Shown: positions 44,879 through 53,248 of the stretch, one piece after another
Layout of the letters: each line of letters begins with the position of its first letter
Numbering within the stretch: the first letter of the stretch is position 1
Assembly: GCA_001303585.1 (NCBI GenBank)
Contig: LJTT01000011.1
Location: 1-64,000, forward strand
Origin: Betaproteobacteria bacterium SG8_41
GTDB lineage: Bacteria; Pseudomonadota; Gammaproteobacteria; Burkholderiales; SG8-41
DNA length: 64,000 nucleotides
Direction: 5' to 3'
Notes under the pieces: model-generated
Seen by the model: the letters and a program-made list of their open reading frames with translations, nothing else
What the model was told of the DNA's origin: nothing
The model's database searches: none
Position numbers and translations under genes: made by a program

Positions 44879-46273
44879 TCATCCCGGCAGGGGGATCACT
44901 AAGCAATGGCGATGCGCCGAGCTGAAGAAGCGCGTCAATATGCGATAGGTGTCGAGATCGAACACGGGCTGCGTGTCACGCGCCGAGAGCTCTTGCAGGT
45001 CTGTCTCCGAGCGCGCGGTGCCCAGGTAACACCACCGGTCGAGCACGATCAGAGGATCGGCTGGGTTGCCGGACTCGCGTATGCCGACACGCCCGGTAAA
45101 TGGCCACGGGCGCATCTTGAGCCGCGAGAGCGCCTGTCCGAGCCGCAAGCCGTGAACGGCGGGGCTTTCCTTTCCGACGCAGGCGCCGCGGCAGCGCCGG
45201 ATTTGATGACCAAAGCACGGCCCGCGGCCCTTCTCGAGACCGAGGAGAATGAGGCACAGCCCGTGCTCGCTCGCGAGCGCGCGCAGTGCTTCCAACGCCG
45301 CGCGGCGCGATCGGAACAGACCGTGAAGCTCGGCAAACCGGGAGCAATCGAGATCGCGGGCGCTCAGCAGCTGCGGGGGCGCGTCGGGCGTCTGCGCCTG
45401 CCATTGCCAGGCGCAAAGTTCGTTGGTGCGGCGCAGCCGGCGGTTATGGACCGGCGCAAGCTGCTTGACGAGCCTTGCTTCCTCTATCAAGGCGCCGAGC
45501 TCGCCGCTCGTCTCGATCCAGTCAACGCGCCGTACCTGCTGCACGATTTTCATGTCGCGGCCGTCGCGGTAGTCGCTGGAAAAATGCGACATGACGCGCG
45601 CGCGCAGGTTCACGCTCTTTCCAACGTAGAGAACGACGTCGTTCTCGCCGTAGAAAAGGTAGACGCCGGGCCCTTCCGGAACGTCTTCCAGCGCGCCTTC
45701 GGGAAGGCCTGCGGGGACCGTCGGGGCCTTGACCAGACGGTTTACGGCCGCCGCGATGACGTCGGGCTCAAATTCGTGCTGCCAGCGGTTTGCGAGGAGC
45801 CACAGAGCCCGCGCATCGCCGAGCGCGCGGTGCCGCTGCTCGCACGCGATGCCGTGCCGCGCTGTCAGGGCGTCGAGGTTGTGGCGTGCCTCGTGCGGAT
45901 ACAGTTTGCGCGAGAGCTTCACCGTGCACAGCACCCGGCTCGCGTAGTTCAGACCCGCGCGCCGGAACTCGTTGCGCAGAAAACCGTAATCAAAGCGGGC
46001 ATTGTGCGCGACCAGAATCCGGCCCTCGAGCCGCCGGTGGAGCTCGCGCGCAATCTCGCCGAAGCTCGGGGCGAGCGCGACCATTTCATTGGTAATGCCG
46101 GTAAGGGACTGTATTGCGGGCGGGATGCTTACGCCCGGATTCAGGAGCGTAGACCACTCGGCCGCGACCCGTCCGCTCTCAACCTCAACGAGGCCGACCT
46201 CGGTGATGCGATCGTAAGCAGGATGGGCGCCTGTGGTCTCGACGTCCAGGAAGACGAGGGGCTGATCAAGCAC
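44879..46273 (-). CDS. DnaQ-type 3'-5' exonuclease fused to GIY-YIG nuclease domain
   Basis: 464 residues. The N-terminal DEDDh exonuclease shows FLDVETTGAHP (Exo I), LVAHNARFDYGFL (Exo II) and HRALGDARAL (Exo III). From about residue 200 a GIY-YIG domain follows with GPGVYLFYGENDVVLYVGKSVNLRARVMSHF, then a UvrC-like C-terminal part (GHQIRRCRGACVGKESPAVH) as in E. coli Cho. The helix-hairpin-helix of UvrC is absent. Such fusions are known in Proteobacteria and may act as an alternative incision nuclease in excision repair; this role is inferred. All catalytic motifs appear intact. Confidence 0.88.
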   Translation of the reverse strand: MLDQPLVFLDVETTGAHPAYDRITEVGLVEVESGRVAAEWSTLLNPGVSIPPAIQSLTGITNEMVALAPSFGEIARELHRRLEGRILVAHNARFDYGFLRNEFRRAGLNYASRVLCTVKLSRKLYPHEARHNLDALTARHGIACEQRHRALGDARALWLLANRWQHEFEPDVIAAAVNRLVKAPTVPAGLPEGALEDVPEGPGVYLFYGENDVVLYVGKSVNLRARVMSHFSSDYRDGRDMKIVQQVRRVDWIETSGELGALIEEARLVKQLAPVHNRRLRRTNELCAWQWQAQTPDAPPQLLSARDLDCSRFAELHGLFRSRRAALEALRALASEHGLCLILLGLEKGRGPCFGHQIRRCRGACVGKESPAVHGLRLGQALSRLKMRPWPFTGRVGIRESGNPADPLIVLDRWCYLGTARSETDLQELSARDTQPVFDLDTYRILTRFFSSAHRHCLVIPLPG

Positions 46274-46279
46274 TACCAG

Positions 46280-46376
46280 ACTCGTGACCCGTGACCCATG
46301 ACCTGTGACCAGGAGAGGCCGTGAAGGTAGAGCGCGTTCAACCAGTTACTGGTCACCGGTCACCGCTCACTATCGT
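46280..46376. repeat. Inverted pair of period-7 arrays (ACCCGTG / CCGGTCA)
   Basis: ACTCGTG, ACCCGTG, ACCCATG, ACCTGTG, ACCAGGA (46280-46314) face CCAGTTA, CTGGTCA, CCGGTCA, CCGCTCA (46342-46369). The arms are reverse complements at most positions and occupy the spacer between the IclR gene and the exonuclease gene. Confidence 0.75.
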
Positions 46377-47149
46377 TGGTAGCCGATGGCGCGCGAAATG
46401 TTATGGGCGGTTTGCTGCACCTGGGCGGCCCATGCCCGGTCGAGGCGGTCGGATGGTGCCGAGACCGAAAGCCCGGCCACGAGCCGATTGTCGTCGTTAT
46501 AGATTCCGGCCCCGATGCACGACACGCCTTTCTCGGCCTCCTCGTTGTCGAACGCGTAGCCGTTGCGTCGAACCCGGTCGAGCTCCTTTGAGAGCTGCTC
46601 GGCATCCGTCAGGGTGTTTTCCGTATAGCGCGGGAGGCCAGTGCGCCGCGCATAGTCCAGCCATTGCTCGGGGCCGTCCTCGGCGAGGAAGACCTTGCCC
46701 ACGGCGGTAATGTGAAGGGGTGCGCGCGCACCGATGATCTGAACCACACGCATCATTGAACTGCTACCCGCGGTGCGCTCAACGTAGACGACCTCGTCAT
46801 CGCGGCGCACCGAGAGGTTGATTGTCTCGCCCAGTGCCTGATGCAGCACCTGCATATGGGGCAGGGCTTCCTGCCGTACGCTGATGCGCGATTTGACCAG
46901 GCTGCCCAACTCGAGAAGGCGGATCCCGAGGCGGTAGGTCCCGGGCTCGATGCGATCGACGAGGCGGTTATCGACCATCACGGAGAGGATGCGGTGCGCG
47001 GTAGAGGGGTGAAGTTCCGTTTCGGTGGCGAGCTGCTTGAGGTTGACCGGCGCCGTGTGCCGGGCGAGGGCCTTGAGCAGGCTCATCATGCGCTCGATAA
47101 CCTGTATGGAGGATTTGGCTTCGGTCTGTGCCACGGCACGGCTGTCCAT
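46370..47149 (-). CDS. IclR family transcriptional regulator
   Basis: 259 residues. An N-terminal winged helix-turn-helix (VNLKQLATETELHPSTAHRILSVMV) is followed by the IclR effector domain (LGIRLLELGSLVKSRISVRQEALPHM, ITAVGKVFLAE, YAFDNEEAEKGVSCIGAGIYND). These proteins control genes for the breakdown of organic acids and aromatic compounds. It is divergent from greB, so its targets may lie elsewhere, perhaps the lut/mmsA cluster 2 kb downstream; that link is inference. Confidence 0.93.
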   Translation of the reverse strand: MDSRAVAQTEAKSSIQVIERMMSLLKALARHTAPVNLKQLATETELHPSTAHRILSVMVDNRLVDRIEPGTYRLGIRLLELGSLVKSRISVRQEALPHMQVLHQALGETINLSVRRDDEVVYVERTAGSSSMMRVVQIIGARAPLHITAVGKVFLAEDGPEQWLDYARRTGLPRYTENTLTDAEQLSKELDRVRRNGYAFDNEEAEKGVSCIGAGIYNDDNRLVAGLSVSAPSDRLDRAWAAQVQQTAHNISRAIGYQR

Positions 47150-47300
47150 CGCAAACTTTGGGGGGCGATTTTATATGATGAAATGCGCCGGAACAACTAA
47201 ATACCCCGCCGTTACAGAAAGATGGGGGCTTAACACGACCGTCGCCAGTAATGCTTTGTTTTTGCTATACTATGCCGCTCAGAAATTTCCGTGGTGTCCA

Positions 47301-47855
47301 ATGAGCAAGTCAGCTGCCCGTAATCGCAATGGCCGTCATGCGGCCGCACTGCAAGAACAGTCCCAAGACACAAAGAACTACATGACGCCACAGGGGTATG
47401 CCCGGCTGAGGGCCGAGCTCACTCGCCTGCTCGATGTCGAGCGGCCGGAACTGGTGAAAGTGATTTCCTGGGCAGCGTCGAACGGCGACCGGTCGGAGAA
47501 CGGCGACTATATCTATGGCAAGAAGCGGCTTCGCGAGCTCGATCGCCGCATCCATTACCTCACGAAGCGCCTCGACAATGCCTCGGTGGTCAACCCGGCG
47601 CGGCGCGGCGACAGCGACCAGATCTTCTTTGGCGCGACGGTCACGTATGCCTATGTCCACGGCGGCGGCGAAGAGCGGACGATCACCATCGTCGGCATGG
47701 ACGAGGTCGATACCAAACGCGGTCACGTCAGCTGGCAATCGCCCATTGCCAGGGTCCTGCTGAAGCGGCGTTCCGGCGACGTGGTGACACTCGCCACTCC
47801 GTCGGGCGAGGCTGAAATCGAAATCATTACCGTGCGTTACGCGAGCGAGGCGTAG
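47301..47855 (+). CDS. greB: Transcription elongation factor GreB
   Basis: 184 residues from the ATG at 47301 (MSKSAARNRNGRHAAAL); the track frame begins far upstream without support. GreB enters the secondary channel of RNA polymerase and stimulates cleavage of backtracked RNA. The coiled coil with its acidic tip is seen in ISWAASNGDRSENGDYIYGKKRLRELDRRIHYL, and the globular end in VTYAYVHGGGEERTITIVGMDEVD. The start has about 25 more residues than usual. A TATACT box at 47266-47271 probably starts its transcript. Confidence 0.93.
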   Translation: MSKSAARNRNGRHAAALQEQSQDTKNYMTPQGYARLRAELTRLLDVERPELVKVISWAASNGDRSENGDYIYGKKRLRELDRRIHYLTKRLDNASVVNPARRGDSDQIFFGATVTYAYVHGGGEERTITIVGMDEVDTKRGHVSWQSPIARVLLKRRSGDVVTLATPSGEAEIEIITVRYASEA

Positions 47856-47905
47856 ACTGCCGCCTCCGGGGGCCCCGTTGCTGTGCGGGGGGCACCCCGA
47901 TAAGA

Positions 47906-48943
47906 TTGACCGTGGGCGCCAGGCCGTTCGGCGCCTGCGCCAGACCCACACTGCCTGACTTTCCTACTGTGACAGTCTCGTTTTTCGCAGCCACGCTTTC
48001 TTCCTGGCGCGCCGCACATGTGGCGGTACCTGACTTGCGCGCAGACGCGCTGCCGCTCGACGCAGTCGTAAAGCTGAGTATCAAAACCGTGCCCGAGGCC
48101 CGGACTGCGGAGAACCTGGGCGCCGAGCGCGAAGGCAGCGGGGTCGTGATCGATGACAGGGGCCTCATCCTGACCATCGGTTATCTGATCCTGGAGGCGG
48201 AATCGATCCTTGTTGTCACGGGAGACGGTCGCGTATTTCCGGCGGGCGTGGTGGGTTACGACCACGGTTCCGGGTTCGGTCTCCTGCGCGCGGCCCTGGA
48301 TTGCCGCCCGGTCGAGTTCGGTAACTCCGGCGACCTGGCGGAGCTGTCCACGGTCCTCGTCGCTGCGCACGGCGCTGCCGGCGGGGCCTCGCGCGCTTGC
48401 GTTGTCGCGAGGCGCCGTTTCACCGGATGGTGGGAGTACATGATCGAGGACGGCATCTTTACAGCGCCGCCCCGCTTCGAGCACAGTGGGGCGGCACTGC
48501 TGGACGCCGATGGGCGGCTCGTCGGCATCGGATCGCTTTGGGTAAGCGACACGCTGGAAATCGGCGCCGCCTTTCCCGGCAACATGTTTGTCCCGATTGA
48601 TCTGCTCAAGCCGGTGCTTGACGATCTGCTGACGACGGGTCGGCGGCGTGAGGCGCCGAGACCCTGGCTGGGCGTGTATTCCGAGGAGATCGAAGGCCAC
48701 GTGGTGGTCACGCGCGTGCTGCCCGGTTCGCCCGCGGCCCAGGCGGGCCTGTCCCGCGGAGATATCATTCTCGGGATCGCGGGCCAGGCCATCGGTCATC
48801 AGAGCGATTTCTACCGGCGGCTGTGGGCGAGCGGGGAGGCTGGAACCGCGGTGGTGCTTCATGTTCTGCAGAAGAAGATGGTGCGGCAGCTGGTCGTGCG
48901 CTCTGCGGACCGGATGGAGTTCCTTCGTCCCTGGCGCGCCTGA
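47906..48943 (+). CDS. HtrA/DegP-like protein with PDZ domain, probably proteolytically inactive
   Basis: 345 residues in the longest frame, beginning TTG at 47906; GTG at 47969 is another possible start and would still give a hydrophobic N-terminus. The trypsin-like fold is recognisable from REGSGVVIDDRGLILTIGYLI, but where proteases read TNNHV this protein reads TIGYL, so the catalytic histidine is lost. The aspartate region (VGYDHGSGFGLLRA) is also altered. The serine region reads HSGAAL instead of NSGGPL. A PDZ domain follows (HVVVTRVLPGSPAAQAGLSRGDIILGIAGQ). A binding or regulatory role in the envelope is inferred. It follows greB after 50 bases. Confidence 0.78.
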   Translation: MTVGARPFGACARPTLPDFPTVTVSFFAATLSSWRAAHVAVPDLRADALPLDAVVKLSIKTVPEARTAENLGAEREGSGVVIDDRGLILTIGYLILEAESILVVTGDGRVFPAGVVGYDHGSGFGLLRAALDCRPVEFGNSGDLAELSTVLVAAHGAAGGASRACVVARRRFTGWWEYMIEDGIFTAPPRFEHSGAALLDADGRLVGIGSLWVSDTLEIGAAFPGNMFVPIDLLKPVLDDLLTTGRRREAPRPWLGVYSEEIEGHVVVTRVLPGSPAAQAGLSRGDIILGIAGQAIGHQSDFYRRLWASGEAGTAVVLHVLQKKMVRQLVVRSADRMEFLRPWRA

Positions 48944-48948
48944 AGGCC

Positions 48949-48976
48949 GTGATTCGTGAATCGTGCGTGGTAAATC
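48949..48976. repeat. Period-7 array (GTGATTC type)
   Basis: GTGATTC, GTGAATC, GTGCGTG and GTAAATC lie just after the stop of the HtrA-like gene. Confidence 0.6.
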
Positions 48977-49170
48977 GATTGAACCGCTAATGCGATTGCG
49001 TTATCCCTCGTCTTGCGCGGTCGCCGCGTTGCTCATGCTACGCATCGACGCTTTTGGAAGGGAGCGGGCGCGCGGCCTTTTTCTGCGATAATCGCTGGCG
49101 CGGAGACTTGTCCGCCTAGCACCCAACGCCCGTTAGCCGCCATCTTTTGCCAGTCACGCTTTTTCCACAG

Positions 49171-49929
49171 ATGCGCGTCGGTCTTTTCGTTACCTGTCTC
49201 ATTGACCTCATGCGGCCACGCATCGGTTTCGCCGCGTTGAGGCTGCTGGAGGCGGCGGGTTGCGAAGTGGTCGTTCCCGCGACGCAGACTTGTTGCGGGC
49301 AGCCGGGCTACAACGCAGGCGCGCGCGGGGCGGCTCAGGCGCTCGCGCGCAAGGTGCTCGATGAGTTCGATGCATTCGAGTATGTCGTCGTGCCTTCCGG
49401 CTCGTGCGCCGGCATGATCCGGACCCATTACCCCGAGTTGCTTGCGGACCAGCCCGCAGAACTTGCGCGCGTGCAACGGCTGGCAAGCCGCACTTACGAG
49501 CTCACCGACTTTCTGCTGAATGTCGTCAAGCTCGAGAAAGTGCCAGGGGCGTACAATGGGACGGTTACGTACCATGACTCGTGCTCCGGCCTGCGCGAGC
49601 TCGACATCAAGGCGCAACCACGAGCGCTGCTCGCCAAGGTGGCCGGGTTAAAGTTGAAGGAAATGAACGAAGCGGAAACCTGCTGCGGCTTCGGCGGCAC
49701 GTTCGCGCTCAAGTTTGGCGAAATCTCGGCGCATATCGCGGAGCGCAAATGTGGAAACATCTCGGCCAGTGGTGCCGATGCGGTGGTGCTGGGCGATCTG
49801 GGCTGCATGCTTAATATCGAAGGCCGGCTGCGGCGCCGTGGCGACATGAGCACGAAGGTGCTCCACGTTGCCGAAGTCCTCGCCGGGGTTGAGGAGAGAC
49901 CGCATATAAACGCAAATACGCGCGGTTAA
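49171..49929 (+). CDS. lutA: LutA/LldE-like (Fe-S)-binding subunit of lactate oxidation
   Basis: 252 residues from the ATG at 49171 (MRVGLFVTCLIDLMRPRIG); eight codons longer in the track. Two CCG domains with cysteine pairs are seen, TCCGQPGYNAGARG near residue 42 and TCCGFGGTFALKFGEIS near 170, as in heterodisulfide-reductase-like subunits. LutA with LutB and LutC oxidises L-lactate to pyruvate in other bacteria. Here lutB and lutC are present but 3 to 6 kb away, with other catabolic genes in between on the same strand. Confidence 0.9.
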   Translation: MRVGLFVTCLIDLMRPRIGFAALRLLEAAGCEVVVPATQTCCGQPGYNAGARGAAQALARKVLDEFDAFEYVVVPSGSCAGMIRTHYPELLADQPAELARVQRLASRTYELTDFLLNVVKLEKVPGAYNGTVTYHDSCSGLRELDIKAQPRALLAKVAGLKLKEMNEAETCCGFGGTFALKFGEISAHIAERKCGNISASGADAVVLGDLGCMLNIEGRLRRRGDMSTKVLHVAEVLAGVEERPHINANTRG

Positions 49930-50023
49930 GAACGCACTCATTCAGGCTGTTCGTGAGCTCGGATGAAGTTCGGACTTGAAAGAAAAAACAGCGCGGAAAC
50001 ACGGCGCGTTACGATTTCCACTC

Positions 50024-50051
50024 ACGATTCCAGATTCATGGTTCAAGCGTT
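50024..50051 (+). repeat. Period-7 array ending at the panE-like start codon
   Basis: CACGATT, CCAGATT, CATGGTT and CAAGCGT are consecutive units; the ATG at 50052 follows directly. Confidence 0.6.
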
Positions 50052-50981
50052 ATGAAAATATTGGTGATGGGCTCCGGCGGTGTGGGGGGCTTCTATGGCG
50101 GGCGCCTCGCGCACGCCGGTTTCGATGTCACCTTCGTCGCGCGCGGGGCGCATCTCGAAGCCATGCGCGAGCGTGGGCTCGTCATCGAGAACGAGGTGCA
50201 GGGCGACATCCGGTTGCCGCGAGTGAAGGTGACCGATGATCCCGCCACGGTTGGCCCGGTCGACGTAGTGTTGATTGCCGTCAAGCTGTGGGATACGGAG
50301 ACGGCCGCGCGTGCCGTGAAAGCCAGCGTTGGCCCCAATACCGCCGTGCTTTCCCTCCAGAACGGCGTCATCAAAGACGACATTCTGCGCACCGAGCTGG
50401 GCGACGCCGCCGTTATCGGTGGCGTGGGTTATGTCGCGACGCGTATTTCGCGACCTGGCGTGATATTGCAGACCGGAGCGCTACAGCGGGCGTTGATCGG
50501 AGAGTACGACGGGCGCCGCACGCCTCGTGTCGAGGCGTTGCTCGAGGCCTTGGTTCGGGCCGGGATCCAGGCCGAGATCGTGCCCGACATTCGGCGCACG
50601 CTGTGGGAAAAATATACCTTCCTTGTGGGGCTGTCGGCGACCACTACGACGATACGCATGCCAATCGGCCCGATTCGCTCGAATTTGCAGACACGAGCAT
50701 TTCTGCTCGAGATCATGAAGGAAACGGTTGCGGTGGGCCGCGCACTGGGCGTGGCGCTCCCCGAGAACTATGCCGAGGACCGCCTGCGTTTTGCCGACAG
50801 CGTTCCGGCCGACATGACGTCCTCGATGCACCACGATCTCGAGCGGGGCAGCCGTCTCGAGGTCGAGTGGCTCTCCGGCGGCGTCGTGCAGCTCGGCGTC
50901 AAGTCGGGTGTGCCAACGCCCACCAACCGGGCGGTGTGGGACATTTTGGTTCTGCACGCGCAGGGCCGCCGCGAACACTAA
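50052..50981 (+). CDS. 2-dehydropantoate 2-reductase family protein (ApbA/PanE)
   Basis: 309 residues. The N-terminal NADPH-binding motif is MGSGGVGGFYGGRLAHAG, then VKLWDTETAA, LQNGVIKDDIL and the C-terminal domain with KYTFLVGLSATTTTIRMPIG and SSMHHDLERGSRLEVEWLSGGVV, where the lysine and glutamate or aspartate of the family are kept. PanE reduces ketopantoate to pantoate, fitting the panB and panC genes at 26 to 28 kb. Its place within the lut/mmsA cluster instead suggests a relative acting on another 2-oxo acid. Both readings remain open. Confidence 0.87.
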   Translation: MKILVMGSGGVGGFYGGRLAHAGFDVTFVARGAHLEAMRERGLVIENEVQGDIRLPRVKVTDDPATVGPVDVVLIAVKLWDTETAARAVKASVGPNTAVLSLQNGVIKDDILRTELGDAAVIGGVGYVATRISRPGVILQTGALQRALIGEYDGRRTPRVEALLEALVRAGIQAEIVPDIRRTLWEKYTFLVGLSATTTTIRMPIGPIRSNLQTRAFLLEIMKETVAVGRALGVALPENYAEDRLRFADSVPADMTSSMHHDLERGSRLEVEWLSGGVVQLGVKSGVPTPTNRAVWDILVLHAQGRREH

Positions 50982-50986
50982 CAGCC

Positions 50987-51014
50987 GTGAATCGGAAATC
51001 AGGAATCCTTCGAA
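50987..51014. repeat. Period-7 array (GTGAATC type)
   Basis: GTGAATC, GGAAATC, AGGAATC and CTTCGAA begin five bases after the panE-like stop codon. Confidence 0.6.
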
Positions 51015-51185
51015 CGTAGCATCACGTGAAAATACGCGAAGATTCAAGATCAGGGTGCCTCTGATTCCATGTGGTTCCGGGCGTTTTCGTGATGAAGCAT
51101 TTCTATCTATGCGTCTCCGTGCGCTTTCCTGGCTGGAGTGCTGTTGAGGCGGCGTGCAGTCATCGGCGGTTCCAGTGCTTTCAGC

Positions 51186-52292
51186 ATGTCTCCTAGCGTG
51201 AACGGGCCACGACTTACGGTCCGTGACGTCCGGGCGGTCGGGGTTCTGGTCCCCATGACTTACGTGCTCGGCACCAGCGCCGCCGCGGTGCGCTCGGCGC
51301 CGCTGTTGCTGGTGGATCTCGAGACCGAGGAGGGTGTCACCGGGCGGTCGTATCTCTTTTGCTACTTGCCGGCTGCGGCCCCTGCGATCACGAGCCTCCT
51401 CGCGGAAGTGCTGAGCGTTGTCAAGGGCGATCGGCTGGCGCCGGCCGAGCTGTGGGCCAAGCTCTACAAGCGCTTCACGCTGATTGGGGTGCAGGGCATC
51501 GTGCGCATGGCGATGGCGGCGTTCGATATCGCGTGCTGGGACGCGCTTGCAATCGCCGCAGGCCAGCCGCTCGCGGCCTACCTGGGCGCAGAGCCGCGGC
51601 CGGTGCGGGCGTACAACAGCTGCGGGCTGGGACTGATGGCGCCGGAAGCGGTCGCGGATGAGGCGGAGAAGCTGCTGGCAGGCGGATTTCGCGCGGTCAA
51701 GCTGCGCCTGGGCTACCCCTCTCTGGAGGCCGACCTTGCGGCGCTGCGGGCGGTGCGCCGAAGAATCCCGGAAGATGTCGAGATCATGGTCGATTTCAAC
51801 CAGGCGCTGTCGGTCGACGAAGCCGTGAAACGCGGGCGCGCGCTCGACGCGGAAGGCGGCATCTGCTGGATCGAGGAGCCGATTCGCCACGACGACTATG
51901 CGGGGTGCGCCGCGCTTGCGCGCGAGCTTACGACGCCGGTTCAGATCGGCGAGAATTTTTCGCTCCCGTTCGGGATGGAGCAGGCGCTGGCGGCCGGGGC
52001 GTGCGACTACGTAATGCCCGACCTCGAGCGCATTGGCGGCGTCACTGGCTGGCTGCGCGCGGCCCAGCTTGCCTCCGCCCGCGGCATGCAAATGTCCTCG
52101 CACCTGTTCCCGGAGGTCAGCGCGCACCTTCTCGCGGCGACCCCGACCCGGCACTGGCTCGAGTATGTGGATTGGGCCAACGTGCTGCTGCAGGAGCCGT
52201 TGCGGATCGCAGACGGTCTGGCTGTCCCCTCTGCGCGCCCCGGCAATGGGCTCGCCTGGAACGACGACGCGGTGCGTCGCTTCCGGCTCTAA
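51186..52292 (+). CDS. Mandelate racemase/muconate lactonizing enzyme family (enolase superfamily)
   Basis: 368 residues from the ATG at 51186 (MSPSVNGPRLTVRDVRAVG); the track adds 16 codons. The capping domain is followed by the barrel with base motif RAVKLRLG near residue 165, metal ligands in MVDFNQAL, WIEEPI and QIGENF, and a histidine in SSHLFPEVSAHLL that matches the mandelate racemase subgroup. Such enzymes abstract a proton next to a carboxylate, most often dehydrating sugar acids or racemising hydroxy acids. Which substrate is used cannot be told. Its neighbours are an oxidoreductase and an exporter-like protein. Confidence 0.9.
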   Translation: MSPSVNGPRLTVRDVRAVGVLVPMTYVLGTSAAAVRSAPLLLVDLETEEGVTGRSYLFCYLPAAAPAITSLLAEVLSVVKGDRLAPAELWAKLYKRFTLIGVQGIVRMAMAAFDIACWDALAIAAGQPLAAYLGAEPRPVRAYNSCGLGLMAPEAVADEAEKLLAGGFRAVKLRLGYPSLEADLAALRAVRRRIPEDVEIMVDFNQALSVDEAVKRGRALDAEGGICWIEEPIRHDDYAGCAALARELTTPVQIGENFSLPFGMEQALAAGACDYVMPDLERIGGVTGWLRAAQLASARGMQMSSHLFPEVSAHLLAATPTRHWLEYVDWANVLLQEPLRIADGLAVPSARPGNGLAWNDDAVRRFRL

Positions 52293-52325
52293 GGCGCTCG
52301 AACAGCCAGCAAGACCAGGCGAGAG

Positions 52326-53186
52326 ATGAAGGATCCGTTGGTGCTGCGCGGAGTGTTGGCGATGGTGGCGGGTGCCGGCCTCCTGACTCTCAATGATGCC
52401 GTGTCCAAGCATCTGACGCAGCATTACCCGATTGGCCAGGTGATCTGCCTGCGGCAGCTGGCCGCTCTCATGTTCATAGTGCCGTACGCGGTGAGCGTGA
52501 CCGGGCTGGGCGCTTTGAAAGTTGTCAACCGGGGCGGGCAGTTCCTGCGGGGGCTGCTCTTTGTCGCCGGTAGTGGCCTCATCGTGTGGAGCTTGAGCCT
52601 TCTCCCGCTCTCGCTCGTGACCGTTGTGCTCTTCTCGAGCCCGATTTTTGTTGCGCTGTTGTCGGCGCCGCTGCTCGGTGAGCGGGTGGACGCGCGCCAA
52701 TGGCTGGCGATCGGGGGTGGTTTCGTGGGGGTGATGCTGATCGTGCGGCCTGGCGGAGGCGAATTTGTGTGGGCGGCGCTGCTCCCCGTTCTTGCCGCCT
52801 TTACCAACGGTTTCCGCGATGCGTTCACACGGCGCCTGTCGCGAACCGAGAGTTCGATCTCGGTGCTGTTCTGGTCCGGTTTCATCGTTATGGCGGCGGG
52901 ACTTCTGACCAGTGCGTTTGGCTGGCAGCGCGTCGATGCGGCGGGGGCGGCGTGGTTCCTCGCCGCGGGGCTCTTCAACGCGTGCGCGCACTTCATGGTC
53001 ATCGAAGCGTTGCGTCTGGGTCGCGCGGCGATCATCGCGCCGTTCCGGTATTCCGGTCTGCTCTGGGCGATGCTGGTCGGGTTCCTGGTTTGGGACGAAA
53101 CGCCGGATGCCTGGGTGCTGGCCGGCGCGGCAGTTGTGGTCGCCAGCGGCATCTACATGATCCGGCTCGTGGCGCCGAGGGCTTGA
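52326..53186 (+). CDS. EamA/DMT-family transporter
   Basis: 286 residues with ten membrane segments in two repeats. Seen are VLAMVAGAGLLTLNDAVSKHLTQHYPIGQVICLRQ, SLLPLSLVTVVLFSSPIFVALLSAPLLGERV in the first repeat and AAWFLAAGLFNACAHFMVIEALRLGRAAIIAPFRYSGLLW in the second, the latter like S-adenosylmethionine or riboflavin transporters of this superfamily. It follows the enolase-superfamily gene after 33 bases and is likely co-transcribed; it may carry the substrate or product of that enzyme. Confidence 0.9.
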   Translation: MKDPLVLRGVLAMVAGAGLLTLNDAVSKHLTQHYPIGQVICLRQLAALMFIVPYAVSVTGLGALKVVNRGGQFLRGLLFVAGSGLIVWSLSLLPLSLVTVVLFSSPIFVALLSAPLLGERVDARQWLAIGGGFVGVMLIVRPGGGEFVWAALLPVLAAFTNGFRDAFTRRLSRTESSISVLFWSGFIVMAAGLLTSAFGWQRVDAAGAAWFLAAGLFNACAHFMVIEALRLGRAAIIAPFRYSGLLWAMLVGFLVWDETPDAWVLAGAAVVVASGIYMIRLVAPRA

Positions 53187-53248
53187 GCCGGCACCGCGCT
53201 ATAATCGGGCGCTCGGATCTACTGCCCCCAAGTTTTCCAGATACGGCC

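Noticed and set aside
44906-46294. 462-residue plus-strand frame
   Set aside because: Exactly opposite the exonuclease/GIY-YIG gene, whose motifs are intact in the minus strand.
50481-52991. 836-residue open frame on the minus strand
   Set aside because: It is antisense to three well supported plus-strand genes, is rich in Arg, His, Gln and Pro as expected for a shadow of high-GC codons, and shows no motif.
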